This document shows, piece by piece, positions 23,605 to 35,564 of a DNA stretch of 64,000 bases. Location: NCBI GenBank assembly GCA_007115705.1, contig QXEO01000546.1, positions 13,164,465 to 13,228,464 on the forward strand. Direction: 5' to 3'. The notes under the pieces are model-generated. The model did not search any database and was not told where the DNA came from. It saw nothing but the letters and a program-made list of their open reading frames with translations. Within the stretch, counting starts at the first letter, position 1, and every line of letters begins with the position of its first letter. Both the position numbers and the translations under genes were made by a program. The stretch is from Dactylis glomerata. Its lineage: Eukaryota > Streptophyta > Magnoliopsida > Poales > Poaceae.

Positions 23605-25320
23605 TGATACGTCTCCAACGTATCTATAATTTTTGATGCTCCATGCTTGTTTTTACACCATTTGCCTACTGTTTCGTTACACTTCGTGGCACTTTTATGC
23701 ATTTTCCGGAACTAACCTACTAACAAGTTGCCATAGTGCCAGTTCCCTGTTTTTTGCCGTTTTGTGTTTCAGAAGTGATACACAGGAAATATTCTCAGAA
23801 TTGGACGAAACAAGTTCCTGAAGTCTTATTTTGTCCGGGAGCTTCCAGAAATCCGAAGAGGAGTAGGAGAGGGGCCACATGCCAGGCTCACACCTGGCTG
23901 GCGCGGCCCAGGCCGCGCCGCCATGGTGTGAGGAGGCCTGGGGCTACCTCTGACATCGCCCATTCGCCTATAAAGACCTCCCGACGGGAAAAACCTAAGT
24001 ACCCGATCACTTTTCCAGAACACATCGCGATCCGCCGCCGCCGTCGACCCGAAGATCGGGAGGGTCTAGAAGCTCTTCCCGGCACCCTGCCAGAGAGGGG
24101 AATCGCCACCGGAGGTCTTCTTCATCGCCATGCTTGTCTCCAGAGCGATGAGTGAGTAGTCTACCTTGGACTATGGGTCCATAGCAGTAGCTAGATGGTT
24201 GTCTCCTCCACCATGTGCTTCATGTTTAGATCTCATGAGCTGCCCTACATGATTGAGATCACCGTTATGTAATTCTACATGTTTGGTTTGTTGGGATCCG
24301 ATGAATATTGGTGTTATGATTGAGTTGCTGTACTGAATTATATCTTTTGTTATCTCTATGTTGTTTATGATCTTGCATGCTCTCCGTTGTTAGTAGCTAT
24401 CTTGGCCGGGTAGTTGCTAGTGACTCCAAGAGGGGGTATTTATGCTCGATAGTGGGTTCATGCATCTATTTAACCTGGGGGAGTGACAGAAACCTCTAAG
24501 GTTGTAGATGTGCTGTTGCTACTAGGGAGAAAACAACATTCATATGCTCAAGGGCATATGCTTTGTTTACATTACACACTTTGCTTAATGCAATTATCTG
24601 TTGTTCGCAACTTAATACTTGTGGAGTTCTCGGATTGATTCGCCACAAGTGGATTATTAGTCATAGATGCAGTTGGATGGCGGTCTATGTATTTTGTTGT
24701 AATGCCCAGAGTAAATCTCATAGTGATCTTCTTGACATATCACGTTTATCTTTATTCTATCAATTGCCCAACTGTAATTTGTTTACCCAGCATGTGTTAT
24801 TTATCTTGTGGAGAGACACCACTAGTGAACTATGGACCCCGGTCCTATTTCCATCATATTGCTATCACCTGTTTACTTTACTCGCACTGTTTACTTTACT
24901 CGCATACTTCTACTATTTTCCACTCGATACGCTCATAACCTTTGTTTCAAGCAAACCGGTGAGATTGACAACCTCATCGCAAGTTGGGAACAAAGTTCTT
25001 GGTTGTGTTGTGTGCAGGTTCCGCGTTGCAGCTAGCAAGCAAAGCTTGGACGAGGCGCCATATATAAATTGTCCGAAGCTGTCGCAAACTAGCAAGCATC
25101 ACCTTCAGTCGTTATTGTCTGCTCTTCTCCTGATCGATATACCTTGGTTTCTTAACTGAGGGAAAATTTGCTGCTATACTCATCATACCTTCCTCTTGGG
25201 GTTCCCAACTGGCTGGTCATTCACCACGCACAAGGAATCTTCTGGTGCTGTTGACAAGGACTTGAAGAATAAGAAGTTCCTACATCAATTATATTCTCCC
25301 ACGTTAACCACGCGCTAGCA
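23605..25320 (+). mobile_element. Solo LTR of a gypsy-type element
   Basis: 1716 bp, starting TGATACGTCTCCAACG and ending GCGCTAGCA, flanked by TCTCC at 23600-23604 and 25321-25325. It is nearly identical to the LTRs of the element at 43635-52201. A full target duplication with one LTR indicates LTR-LTR recombination after insertion. It sits one base pair inside the Copia polypurine tract. The 198-codon frame at 24563-25159 recurs in the other LTR copies and has no recognisable domain. Confidence 0.95.
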
Positions 25321-25479
25321 TCTCCCACTTGCACTAGAGTCAATAATCTAGTCATACTTGCGCCTTTAACACCTATGGCATTTGGGTGTTATTCATACGC
25401 GTTGCATGTGGTAAACCTTATCTACGGGTCTGACACTTTCAGGTCCGTTTATATTTGCATATTCTTTTACGTCAGCACG

Positions 25480-28070
25480 CATTACTTATCTTGTATGAGA
25501 TGGCATCGTATAAACTTGGTCTTCTGATGAAACCTTTGTTTCTTTGCTAAAACTATGTTGTCACTATTGTCATACAATAGAACTACATAGTACTAGCACA
25601 CTTGGAACTACACCTTCACGATCGGATCGCAGAAATTTAATTTTCCTGCTACGATGGTTTTCCACTTCGTTCTGAAATTCTTTGAACTTTTCAAACATTT
25701 CAGATTTATGTTTCATTAAATAGACATACCCATATCTACTTAACTCATCAGTAAAAATGAGAAAATAGCGATATCCACCGCACGTCGAAATACTCATTGG
25801 TCCGCACACATCGGTATGTATAATTTCCAATAAGTCCGTTGCTCGCTCCATTATTCCGGAGAACGGGGTTTTGATCATCTTGCCCATGAGGCATGGCTCG
25901 CACGTGTCAAATGATTCAAAATCAAGAGACTCCAAAAGTCCATCAGAATGGAGTTTTTTCATGCGTTTTACGCCAATATAACCTAGACGACAGTGCCACA
26001 AATAAGTTGGATTATCACTATCTACTTTGCATCTTTTATGCCGCTTCTAAAGCGATTATATACTTAGCCCTCGTTGCAGTGTCCGCCACAATGTTAACAT
26101 TGGAACTCATCCAAGTCATCATGGAACTTTCTTTCATCTTATTGTGCCACCTTCTAACTCAAAACAAATAACTTAAAATGGAGATAAAATTTTACCTGTA
26201 TATGTGACAAAGCCAATGTAACCCATTGCAATGAATCATTTGTCACTTTTGCATACAGAATATATTCTTAGTTCTTTGAAAGTACATAAGAATATTCTTA
26301 CTATTGTCCAATGATCATCATATGAATGCTTGTAACCTTTTAGAGCATTGGACATATCTGGATCTACATATCATGGTACACAAGATTGATAAAATCATTC
26401 TTGCGGTTTCACTCATCAAGTGTCAAAAATAATTGATTCTTGCTCCAACATCTTCCATGCAACAAGAACCGTTCTTATTATTTCCATATTGAACAAATTC
26501 AATATTTCATCTATGTACTCTGGCAAAACTATATTAGTGCCTCAATCTATCTGCATAGACATTGATGCTTAATATTCTAGTTTTACCTAAGTCTTTCATC
26601 AAAACTAATTTTAATGAAAACTTAACAATATCAACAAAAAACACGTTATTTCCAATAAACGATATGTCATCCACATAAAGTATTAGAAATATGTCTGAGC
26701 GCTCCCACTTACTTTCTTGTAATACAAGCATCTTCAAATATCTTGATGAAATTAACACTTTAACATTTTCATCATTAAAGATTACAACTTCGCTATGCTT
26801 ACTTCTACCATAGAAGTTTGCATATATATCTAGCAACCTTTGAATCAAAAAAACCCATTGGGTCATGTCAGGTACATGTCCTTGGTGTGCATTCCGGTAG
26901 AGGAACGTTGTTTCGTTTATTCAACTATCATATCTCAATATGTAATTGTTGCTAGAATAATTCATATGACGAAGTCAGGGCCCATCACCGCTTCTTTATA
27001 TATTGTTGGTTACTATTATCTAATAATATCTCATCCTCAAATCTTGCTATTTGATTATGACCAACTTGATTAAATAGGAACTTCGATGCCGAGACTACAA
27101 CATATTGTAGACACATGAGCCATGAATACAGTTGCCGCTTCCAGAACATTTTCTGGTGCTGTGCTACTCTGATCATCTTGCTCAGATTCAATAACCTCAT
27201 CAAGTTCTATCTTCCTCCCACTTAAACCTTTCGCGAGAAAACTCCTTCATAAGAAATTTACTTTTAGCGACAATCACTATGTGTTTGGGTTCATAGTAGA
27301 AGGAATACCCATCGACATTCTTTGGGATAACCTACAAAGACTTACTAATCCGATTTTGGTTGTAAACATTTTGCATATGCCGTGCATACCAAAATTTAAG
27401 AAAAGACAACTATAACTTGTATGGTGTCATTTCAGCAGAATATGATGGTGCTCTATTCAGTGAAAAGCGGTAGTCTCTAAAGCATAATCTACAAATTATA
27501 TTGGTAGTTTTATTTCATCATTGATCTAACCATATCAAACAAGGTTTGATTACATCCATCGAAAACTCCATACTCCTATGGTGTTTATCACGATGCAAGT
27601 TTGTGGAACAATTCCTCTAACTCTTAGATGTTTGCTAAACTTGTAACTCAAATATTCTTCCTTATGATCCAATCATAAAAACTTGAATTTTCTTGTTACA
27701 ATAATTTCCACTTCATAAATTGAACAATTTCAATTGTTTCATACTTCTATCTCATCAAGTAGATATACCATACATCTATTCGAGTCATTGATGAAATAGA
27801 AAATACACCATGATCGACTTTACACCATGGACTACATACATCAACATGTACGATCTCCATTTAGTTAGTCGCTTGTTCTGTCCATGGCCCATGAACGGAG
27901 TTTAATCATCTTTAGGAAAAGTCTCACAAGCATCAATCAATTCAAAATCAAATGACTCAAAAATCTATCAATATAGAATTTCTTTCATGTTTTGTTTCCA
28001 ATATGACTTAAACGGCGGTGTCATATATAAGTGAAATTCGTTTTGTCTTGCGACCTTTAGCATCAGTGTT
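25480..28070 (-). pseudogene. Decayed Copia pol: integrase, RT and RNase H remnants, rearranged
   Basis: Read on the minus strand from right to left. About 28070-27600 is a stop-ridden integrase remnant. 26866-26530 is RT, with the catalytic motif as YVDD at about 26650-26680 and DLGKTRILSIN after it. 26520-26040 is the end of RT and the first part of RNase H. About 26038-25613 is a second, much better preserved integrase piece (WHCRLGYIGVKRMKKLHSDG, the zinc-binding CEPCLMGKM, IIHTDVCGPM, then RSDREG). 25613-25480 returns to RNase H (CDNS-like, then KTKFIRCHLI and a stop). No intact polyprotein is possible. Domain names follow the Copia order gag-protease-integrase-RT-RNase H; the displaced integrase piece is the oddity. 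Confidence 0.75.
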
Positions 28071-28605
28071 ATAAATGTCTATTTCACCAACAAGATAATA
28101 ATAATCTATCCATCGATTATGGAAGACGGTAATAATTTGAACAACCATTGTTCTCATAACACCAGAACAAAATAATAATTATTAAGTTCTTAACAAATCT
28201 AGAAGGCTAGGTTTTATGCCGACAGAAAAATACAATAATACATTTATTTGTTTCTCGATGCGCATTGTTACCACATTCTTTTGCTAGTTACTTAGGCCAT
28301 CGTAGTTCTTGTATTGTTGCTTTGTATGACATTTCATACCAACAATCTAGTATCCAATACCCAATAATTACATTATATACTAGCAAAGAATACATCTATA
28401 ACATGTATATCATTTATATACCTGTGATGGACATTTCCAGTCTTTTCCTTTTCTACCAAATACTTTTACTGATCCTATTTAGCATTTCCTTTCTATTTAG
28501 AAGAATCTATCAACATCAATAGTGACATCAATCATTTGACACATAGTCCAAAGGATGTCAGTCAAATACTAATGGCCTTGGACTTTACAAATTGAGGTGG
28601 ATCAC

Positions 28606-28940
28606 TGACAAGGGTATAGCTAATAGAGCCCGTTAGTTGAGTACCCCTGAGGCTCGTTGTGCTAGGCCCAATTGTAATGATAGTCGAATACGAGTTATTA
28701 CCGTATGTCGATATTTGTAATCTGTATCGGACCCTACCCGATCCTCGAGACCTGGCCACCTATATATAGGGGCTAGGAGGGGACGGTGTAGGGCAGATTG
28801 AAAGCAAGCCAGGTTGAACACCCAAGTTTACTTTTGATACACACCTATTTCGACTAATTTTACCTTCGAGTTCATCCGACGCCCTATCTCCCCGATTCTA
28901 AGTCCTTCATCTAGGACATTTGTCGAGTTAACCCTCGTCA
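28606..28940 (+). repeat. 5' LTR of the 5.1 kb element
   Basis: TGACAAGGG...CCTCGTCA, with a TATA-like 'cctatatataggggc' around 28759-28773 as likely promoter. It differs from the right LTR at three visible positions. Confidence 0.95.
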
Positions 28941-28942
28941 AT

Positions 28943-28960
28943 TGGCGCCGACCGTGGGGA
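28943..28960 (+). other. Primer-binding site
   Basis: tggcgccgaccgtgggga begins two bases after the left LTR, in the usual place and of the common plant gypsy TGGCGCCG... type. Confidence 0.8.
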
Positions 28961-29016
28961 CTTTGGGCGTTGGAATCATGAATTCGACGGCTTTTTCGCT
29001 TTTAGCCAACAGCAGT

Positions 29017-29325
29017 TCAGAAGTCGACAATGCCAAGAATGAAAGACTCGCACTCTTCATTATGAACAACCTTCGCCGTCAAGCTGGAGACCTTTTCTTC
29101 AAGGGAAGAGATTTTCTTCATATAGCCACTGGCTTGGCTAGCCTTCTTAATAGCCATCTGTGCTTGGCGTTTAGCCAAGGATAGGCGAGTTTTAAGGTCG
29201 GAAATCCTGGAAGAGTATTCTTTGCAGTGACTACATCGACTAGGAGTCGACGAAATCTGAGGATTAAATCTGCGAGCAGAGGAAGGAGCAGGAACATGAG
29301 AAGAAGGATCACTGTCACGCATCGA
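29017..29325 (-). CDS. Possible last exon of the antisense gene (coiled coil with CxxC)
   Basis: The acceptor 'ctttctttctttttgtag' ends at 29326. The frame from 29325 to the TGA at 29017-29019 is 102 residues: CSHC, then a long coiled coil (SSRISDLKTRLSLAKRQAQM, KKISSLEEKVSSL). It joins in phase to the previous exon if the AG/GT at 29507 is used as donor, which bypasses the stop at 29498. It ends 77 bases from the left LTR, so the original C-terminus may have been cut when the element formed. Confidence 0.5.
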   Translation of the reverse strand, partial: SMRDSDPSSHVPAPSSARRFNPQISSTPSRCSHCKEYSSRISDLKTRLSLAKRQAQMAIKKASQASGYMKKISSLEEKVSSLTAKVVHNEECESFILGIVDF

Positions 29326-29497
29326 CTACAAAAAGAAAGAAAGGAGAAACAATTTCAGAAAGATAGCATAGTACTCCATACAAAGAGGATATATTTACAT
29401 AAAGAGCACAACCCTATGGCTAAGGTTCTCGGGTTGCACTTAATTGGAGTCTTTACATTCAAAAGGAGAAAACTAAAAAGCTACAAGAAAGCTGAGT

Positions 29498-32171
29498 CTA
29501 CGCCACCTCAGCATTATGCTCCATGGAAGAAGGGGGCGCGGCAGCTTCCTCGCTGGAAGTCGACGGCGGCACTGGAGCCTTCGGCGCTGGAGGTGGTGCA
29601 GCAGGCACAGCAGAGGCTGCCGAAGGAGAAATTGTTGCCAGCAATGCAGGCGCCAACTTCTTCGCCTTCTCGAAAAACACCTTCATCTCGTCACGGGTGT
29701 GGCCATAGGGGGAGTTAACTTTCTCCTAGTCAAAGTCTGTACCATGCGCAAGAGAAAGGGCAATGGCACCTTCGGCGCCGCGCTTAATGGACAGCCCCTT
29801 CAGATGGAGAGTAGGGTCTTCATCGCTGTCAAAAGTCTTGGCGAGTTCAGTCAGGTTGTCCTTCGGGATTGCCATCTTTTTCTTCGGCCACAACCCGGTA
29901 AATAGCCGTGACAGAACGCGGCCAGCCAACTCAAAAGTTTCCTGGATAGATATCCAGTTTTCTTCGAGTAGGTTAACCGCATCCATAAGAGGATCATCGT
30001 CCGTTTGCAGGGACGACGGAGATACCCCTGTGAATTCTAAGCAATAGAAAAGAAAAGAAGAGACAAGTGTCAACAAATACACCAGTGCAGCAGGAGGCGA
30101 AAACAGAAGACAAGTCGAAGAACTTACTTTCGGCAGCAGTAGACATGGTGTGAAGACGCTCTGCCACGGCTTGCTCTCGCTGAGCATTTTCCTTGTTGGC
30201 ATCAGCTAAAGCCTTTTCCGCTTTCTTCGCCTTGGCAACCGCAGATTTCTATGATTTCTCAGCACTGGCCTTAGCAGCGGTAGCAACGTCATAAGCTTTC
30301 TGCGAAGCTTTGAGTTCTGCTTCCAGCGAAGCAATTCGAGCATTGGCGGCTGCTAAAGCAGCTGCATAAGAAGTCGACAGGGAATCAGATAAACAACAAA
30401 GGATAAAGCGTAGAAGACAAGTGGTGATCGGATGACAAAATTGTACCTTCGGAAGCTTTTGCAACCTTTAGGTACCCCGCACACTCCGTGCCCAGGGTGA
30501 TAAATCTCTTCACCAAAGCCTGATAAAAGAAGAGTGTAAGAGTAGAAGTGCATGAAAGGAAAGAAGGGAAAGAAGAATTTCTCACATCATCAGAAGAAAC
30601 TGTAGAAACATGGGCCTCCAGAGAAACCTCGGCTTCTTTGGTCTTCTTCGCGCGTTTGAGGTTTCGGGCTTGAGTTTGAGAAACTTTCTTTACAGAGGCC
30701 CTGGTAGTCCTCGGCGCAACATCTGGTTCGACAGGCTCATCAACCGCCACAGGAGAAGGTGGTGGAACAGCCGTCGCATATGTTGGTGGTTCTTCATCGT
30801 CACTGCATGAAAAGTATCAGTTATAGACAAAAGGCAAGAACAAGGAAATTGAAAAGTTCGACTACAATACTTACGATGCAAGCATGTCGAAGTACTCCAT
30901 ATCTTCTGCAAGAACGGGGGTTTTTCCAGCCGCCGCAGAACTCGATGAAGCAATTTTGTCGACACGTTTTCTTTTCTTGTCGACACCAATATCTTCAGCA
31001 AATACAGGAGGAGTCGATGTCGATGAGCTGGTTTCCTCTTCTGAATCTTCGACATCATCTCCGTCCTGGCTTTCGTCAGCCTCGGGGGCTTCAGATGCAG
31101 GAGAGGCTGGATCAGCCGGAAGGGGCCCTTCCTCCGGAAGAGGAGGACGAGAAACAATGAATTGATGACCCTGCATATTAATAAATCAGCAGAGTACAGA
31201 GGCAAAGAATAATGCAAGTCGAAACTAAGAAAAGTTTGACAAAAAGTGGATGCAGCGATGTATACCTCAGGAATAGGGTGCACGGAGTCGAAGAAATCTG
31301 CCTTCAAGTCAGCAACTGAGTGTTCCTTGGTGAGCTTGGTGAGATTCCTGACTCGCTTGTCGACATCTTCTTTCGACATCAGATCCTCAGATATGCGAGT
31401 AGGATCTTCTAAGCCAGAGTAAGTCCAAAGCTTGGTGAGGCGGTGCTGTAGGGGTTGAACTCGACGTTGTATGAAAAACGCCATGAGTTGGATACCCGAC
31501 AAAGCACCTCCTAGGCCTGTTTTCAGAGTTTGAATGCGGGATAGAAGAGGAAGAATTTGTGCAACTTCCGCATCTGAGGGAAGCGAGTCCCATGACTTCA
31601 ATTTCTTCACCTCTTGAGAAGCGTCAAAGGGAGGAAGGCCGAATTCATCTTCAGGAGAGGATTTGCGGTCCTTGATATAGAACCACTTTGTCCTCCACCC
31701 TTGGACAGATGCGGCCATAGAAAATTCAAGATATTGCGCCTCAGGGCGCACAGAAACGACGGCTCCGCCCAGTTCGGGTTTCCTTGCCAGAGAAACATTG
31801 GGGCGGAGTCGAAAGATTGATATCCAAAGAGTGAAATGGGGCTCAATGCCCAAAAATGACTCGCAAAGAGTCACGAAGCAAGCAATGTGCAGAAGTGAAT
31901 TTGGTGTGAGCTGATGGAGCTGCACACCGTAAACAAAATAGAAGCCCACGGAGAAACTCATGGGCAGGAAGAGAGAGGCCGCGGAGAAGGAAAGCAAGGA
32001 ACATTACCCGATAACCGCTCGGGGGCTTCGGGATTCGTTCAGTACTGGGGAATTTGATGGAGTCCTGGGCGTGGCCTTCTCCACCTCCTTCTTGGTGATG
32101 GTGGAGCGAACCCAGTTGGTGGCAGAGGACTTGGCCATATCGCTCTTGGTGGCCAGATGCTTCACGCGCAT
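29498..32171 (-). pseudogene. Antisense multi-exon gene of the LTR element ('putative gypsy type transposon' family)
   Basis: Minus-strand exons 32171-32008, 31956-31266, 31170-30875, 30802-30586, 30519-30447, 30361-30128 and 30036-29498 have GT..AG introns, and every phase closes to 738 codons. Two in-frame stops interrupt it, at 30249-30251 and 29726-29728. Exon 2 has QLTPNSLLHIACFVTLCESF and LGIEPHFTLW, which I recognise as the plant 'putative gypsy type transposon' (Transposase_28-like) domain found in many grass elements. Later exons are acidic/Ser-rich, then Ala/Lys-rich coiled coil (ARIASLEAELKASQKAYDVA). Function unknown; it is not a transposase or RT by any motif I see. An alternative end splices at 29507 to an exon at 29325-29017, also in phase. 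Low decay suggests the open frame persisted until recently. Confidence 0.75.
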
Positions 32172-33392
32172 TCAGCACAAAAGTGCGCTTGGGGGCTTCG
32201 CAAGAGAGGAAGAGGCAGAGGAGATCGACAATGGAGGCGGCGGAGGCAACGAACTGGTAAACAGTACGATTCCCCACTATGCCATTTATATATCTTCTGG
32301 GAGACGGATCGTGGGTTGAGACGTGGCGCAAAGATCGGAAACGCCAGCCCACTAACGGTCAAAAATCGTGCAGCCCACTAACGGTCAAAAAAATCGTGAA
32401 AATTACAATGCTACCCATGAAACGGTTTGCACTGATGAAGAGCCACGTCTTCATTGACGTCATAGAATATATATATAAAGATAAAAGGATGGCGCCGACG
32501 AATGCCGAGCTTATAAAAGAGATCGTATATGAAGGATTTTTGGTTATAGCCTTGGGGGCTATACTTTCAAATATATCGAATGGATCTCTTCATTAAAGAG
32601 GTGAATTCGAACTCGACGACAAGGTGTTCTTGAAAGTATCTCGAATTGAAGAATTTTGGAGCTCAAGTGTTTCGAGTTGAAGTATGACGAGCTACATTAT
32701 CTCTTGAGCCTATACTCAAAAAACTCTTCTTTCGACTATAGCCTCGGGGGCTACTCCCATCGGGAGCGCTGAGCGCGCACCCGACGATATTTATTGATTA
32801 AGCATTAGAGATTGGAGAAGTATAGAAGTGTACTCCCATCGGGAGCGAGTTTTATGGTTGTAGAAACCCGAATATTTTCAGTCAAAATTTGACCGCGACA
32901 TAAGATTCTCGAGTTGCGTTATCGCAACGAAACTCGAATGCCGTGACTTGTCACAAAGGTAAGACCCCGGGATCCGTCCTGTGTGGCCTGGTATACGCAC
33001 ATGGATGCGCTCTGCTGGTATGTATCCGTGTCTACGACGCGAAGAAAATCCTGGTGGACGCACTAGGTACCCTGAGAACCACTGGGATTCATTCTTTGTA
33101 AGTCCTAAATGCGGCAAAAGAATGGATTTGACCGGTATCCCGAATTCAAGTCCAAGGGGATTGAATTTGAAGTAGGTGACAAGTATCTGTTCCGGCAGTT
33201 AACTGGCCTCTTGATCCGTCAGAGTTGTCAGGCTTGATCATCAAAACCCCTTGCGAGCAAATTATTATCATGAAATATAAGTCGAAAGACCAAGTCGAAG
33301 ATTTGAAGATATGAAGAAATTGATCAAGTCGAAGATTTGAAGATTAGAGATTCAACCTGAATCTACAATTCCGGTAGAATCTCAGGGGCTAC
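32172..33392. other. Non-coding 3' internal region of the 5.1 kb element
   Basis: This is presumably the antisense gene's promoter side plus the sense 3' non-coding part. Two copies of 'actcccatcgggagcg' lie at about 32753 and 32832. A purine-rich tract abuts the right LTR. No conserved frame is seen. Confidence 0.6.
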
Positions 33393-33727
33393 TGACAAGG
33401 GTATAGCTAATAGAGCCCGTTAGTTGAGTACCCCTGAGGCTCGTTGTGCTAGGCCCAATTGTAATGATAGTCGAATACGAGTTATTACCGTATGTCGATA
33501 TTTGTAATCTGTATCGGACCCTACCCAATCCTCGAGACCTGGCCACCTATATATAGGGGCCAGGAGGGGACGGTGTAGGGCAGATTGAAAGCAAGCCAGG
33601 TTGAACACCCAAGTTTACTTTCGATACACACCTATTTCGACTAATTTTACCTTCGAGTTCATCCGACGCCCTATCTCCCCGATTCTAAGTCCTTCATCTA
33701 GGACATTTGTCGAGTTAACCCTCGTCA
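33393..33727 (+). repeat. 3' LTR of the 5.1 kb element
   Basis: 335 bp copy of 28606-28940, followed by the target duplication ATCAC. Confidence 0.95.
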
Positions 33728-33837
33728 ATCACCATCATCATATAATGGTATTCTTCCAGATTCCATTCTTTAGTATTCTTTTGGTATAGCAAAACAATTT
33801 AGCCGATACCTTTTCATTCGTCCTATCATGACTTCTT

Positions 33838-34300
33838 TCATGATGAAACTACTATAGCTCTTAAGGACAAATGCAAGTATAATATTAGTTTCCCAAACTT
33901 TTGGGTGATCGGGACGCCTAGCATCTTCAATCTTCGCATATATTCATACAATATGAGCATATGTTCTTTTACTAAATTATACTTAATCATTTTGCAAACA
34001 ATCGAAGTTTTAGATATCAAATATCTTTCACTTCTTGTTAGTTTCTGAAACAATTCTTCCAGCTCCAAGATCACTTTGATTCTCAAACAATTTTGAAGAT
34101 CAATTTCTCATGGAGGCAAACATGATCTTAGATGCTAAACTTGAATCATTGCTCTTAGATTAATACAACTTATTAAATCGCATGGAGCAAGTGAGGTTTG
34201 CTAAAGTTTGCAATAAGACTTAATCCTTACTCTTGACATTCTAACTAAATGGTACTAGTCCGTAAAGTGATTATCCAGAATTATATAGTTCTTTTAACTC
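33838..34300 (-). pseudogene. Copia gag remnant
   Basis: The minus strand has the Copia gag core (ELEELFQKLTRSERYLISK, CKMIKYNLVKEHMLILYEYM, then LKMLGVPITQKFGK) with stops on both sides. It lies 3' of the primer-binding site in the expected first position. 34300-35551 to its right is the rest of gag and the leader, with no clear open frame. Confidence 0.65.
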
Positions 34301-35551
34301 AATTAAGCTAAGTGTCGGTGGGAAACGGTGCCAAAGACTACAATGACTTAGGCAAATACATCAATATTTAGTTCATGATAATTAGTTTAGGTTAATCAAA
34401 TTACTAATGAACTCCCACTAAATTCAACATCCCTCAAAGTTGTTTAGTGAAGCATGATCCAAATTCACTACACCGAGGCCGATCATCACATGAATGATGT
34501 AGCTTTAATGGTGAACATCAATATGTTGATCATATCATCCATATGACTCATGCTTGACCTTTCAGTCCGTGTGTTCCGAGGCCATGTATGTACATGCTAG
34601 GCTCGTCAAGTCAAACCCAAGTATTTCTGCGTGTGCAAAAACTAGCTTGCACCCGTTGTATGTGAACGTAGAGTTTATAGCACCCGATCATCATGAGATG
34701 CTTCAAAACGACGAACTTTCGCAACGGCGCATATGAGGGGAGAACACATCTTATCTCGAAATTAAGTGTGAGGGATCATCTTATAATGCAACTGTCGCGA
34801 TCAAAGCAAAATAAGATGCATACATAAAGGATAAACATCACATGCATATACAATATGTGACATGGTATAGCCAATCTTCGCGCATTGATCTCCATCTTGT
34901 GCGCGCTGGCATGATCTCCATCACTCCACCATGATTGCCTCCACCACGAATAGCAACTACAACTATTGCTAACTACTTAACAATAAAGTAAAGCTATTAC
35001 ATGGCGTATAACAAGTTGACACGCAGGTCATACAAAATTATAAAGACAACCGTATGGCTCCTGCCGGTTGTGAACTTATCGATATGCAAGTCGTGAAATA
35101 TTACAAAACATGATCATCGCATACATCACATATATCACATCACATCTTGTGGCCATACCATATCACAAAACACTCCCTGTAAAAACAAGTTAGACGCCTC
35201 TACTTTGTTGTTGCATGTTTTACGTGGCTTATGGGAGTAACAAGTTAAGAACGATTCTTACCTATGAAAAGCCACAACGGTGATATTATGGTTGCTAATA
35301 TCCATTGTAAATCCCATGACTACTATAGTGAGAGAAACTGGCATCCACCAGCCGCATGTGTGGAACAAGACACACGTCAAATGCGGAGCCGGTCTCGCGA
35401 ACGAGGTCGCGTAAAGTTGGCCTGGACCGCTTCGATCTCACTATGCCACGCCATAATAAATACACAACATAGAGGTTTGCAACAGAAAACATCAATGCCC
35501 GCAACAAGCATGTTGCGTTCTACTCGTGAAACACATCTACGCATAGATCTA

Positions 35552-35563
35552 GCTCTGATACCA
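35552..35563 (-). other. Copia primer-binding site (tRNA-iMet type)
   Basis: The minus strand reads TGGTATCAGAGC immediately inside the LTR at 35565, the standard initiator-methionine tRNA primer site of plant Copia elements. Confidence 0.95.
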
Positions 35564-35564
35564 C

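Larger units (their letters stand above)
28606..33727 (+). mobile_element. Young non-autonomous LTR retrotransposon with an antisense gene
   Basis: The 335 bp LTRs at 28606-28940 and 33393-33727 differ at about three positions, and the element is flanked by ATCAC at 28601-28605 and 33728-33732. The primer-binding site tggcgccgaccgtgggga follows the left LTR at 28943-28960, and a purine-rich caggggctac precedes the right LTR. No gag-pol is encoded in the sense direction. Instead, an antisense, spliced coding region occupies 29017-32171. It is inserted between the gag and integrase remnants of the Copia element. Confidence 0.93.

Noticed and set aside
23736..24155. Arg/Pro-rich frames recurring at 43758 and 50602
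   Set aside because: Again repeated LTR sequence; GC-rich composition explains the open frames.
24563..25159. 198-codon frame recurring at 44618 and 51444
   Set aside because: All three lie inside copies of one LTR, so they are identical by descent. No known domain, and one copy is frameshifted by a five-base loss.
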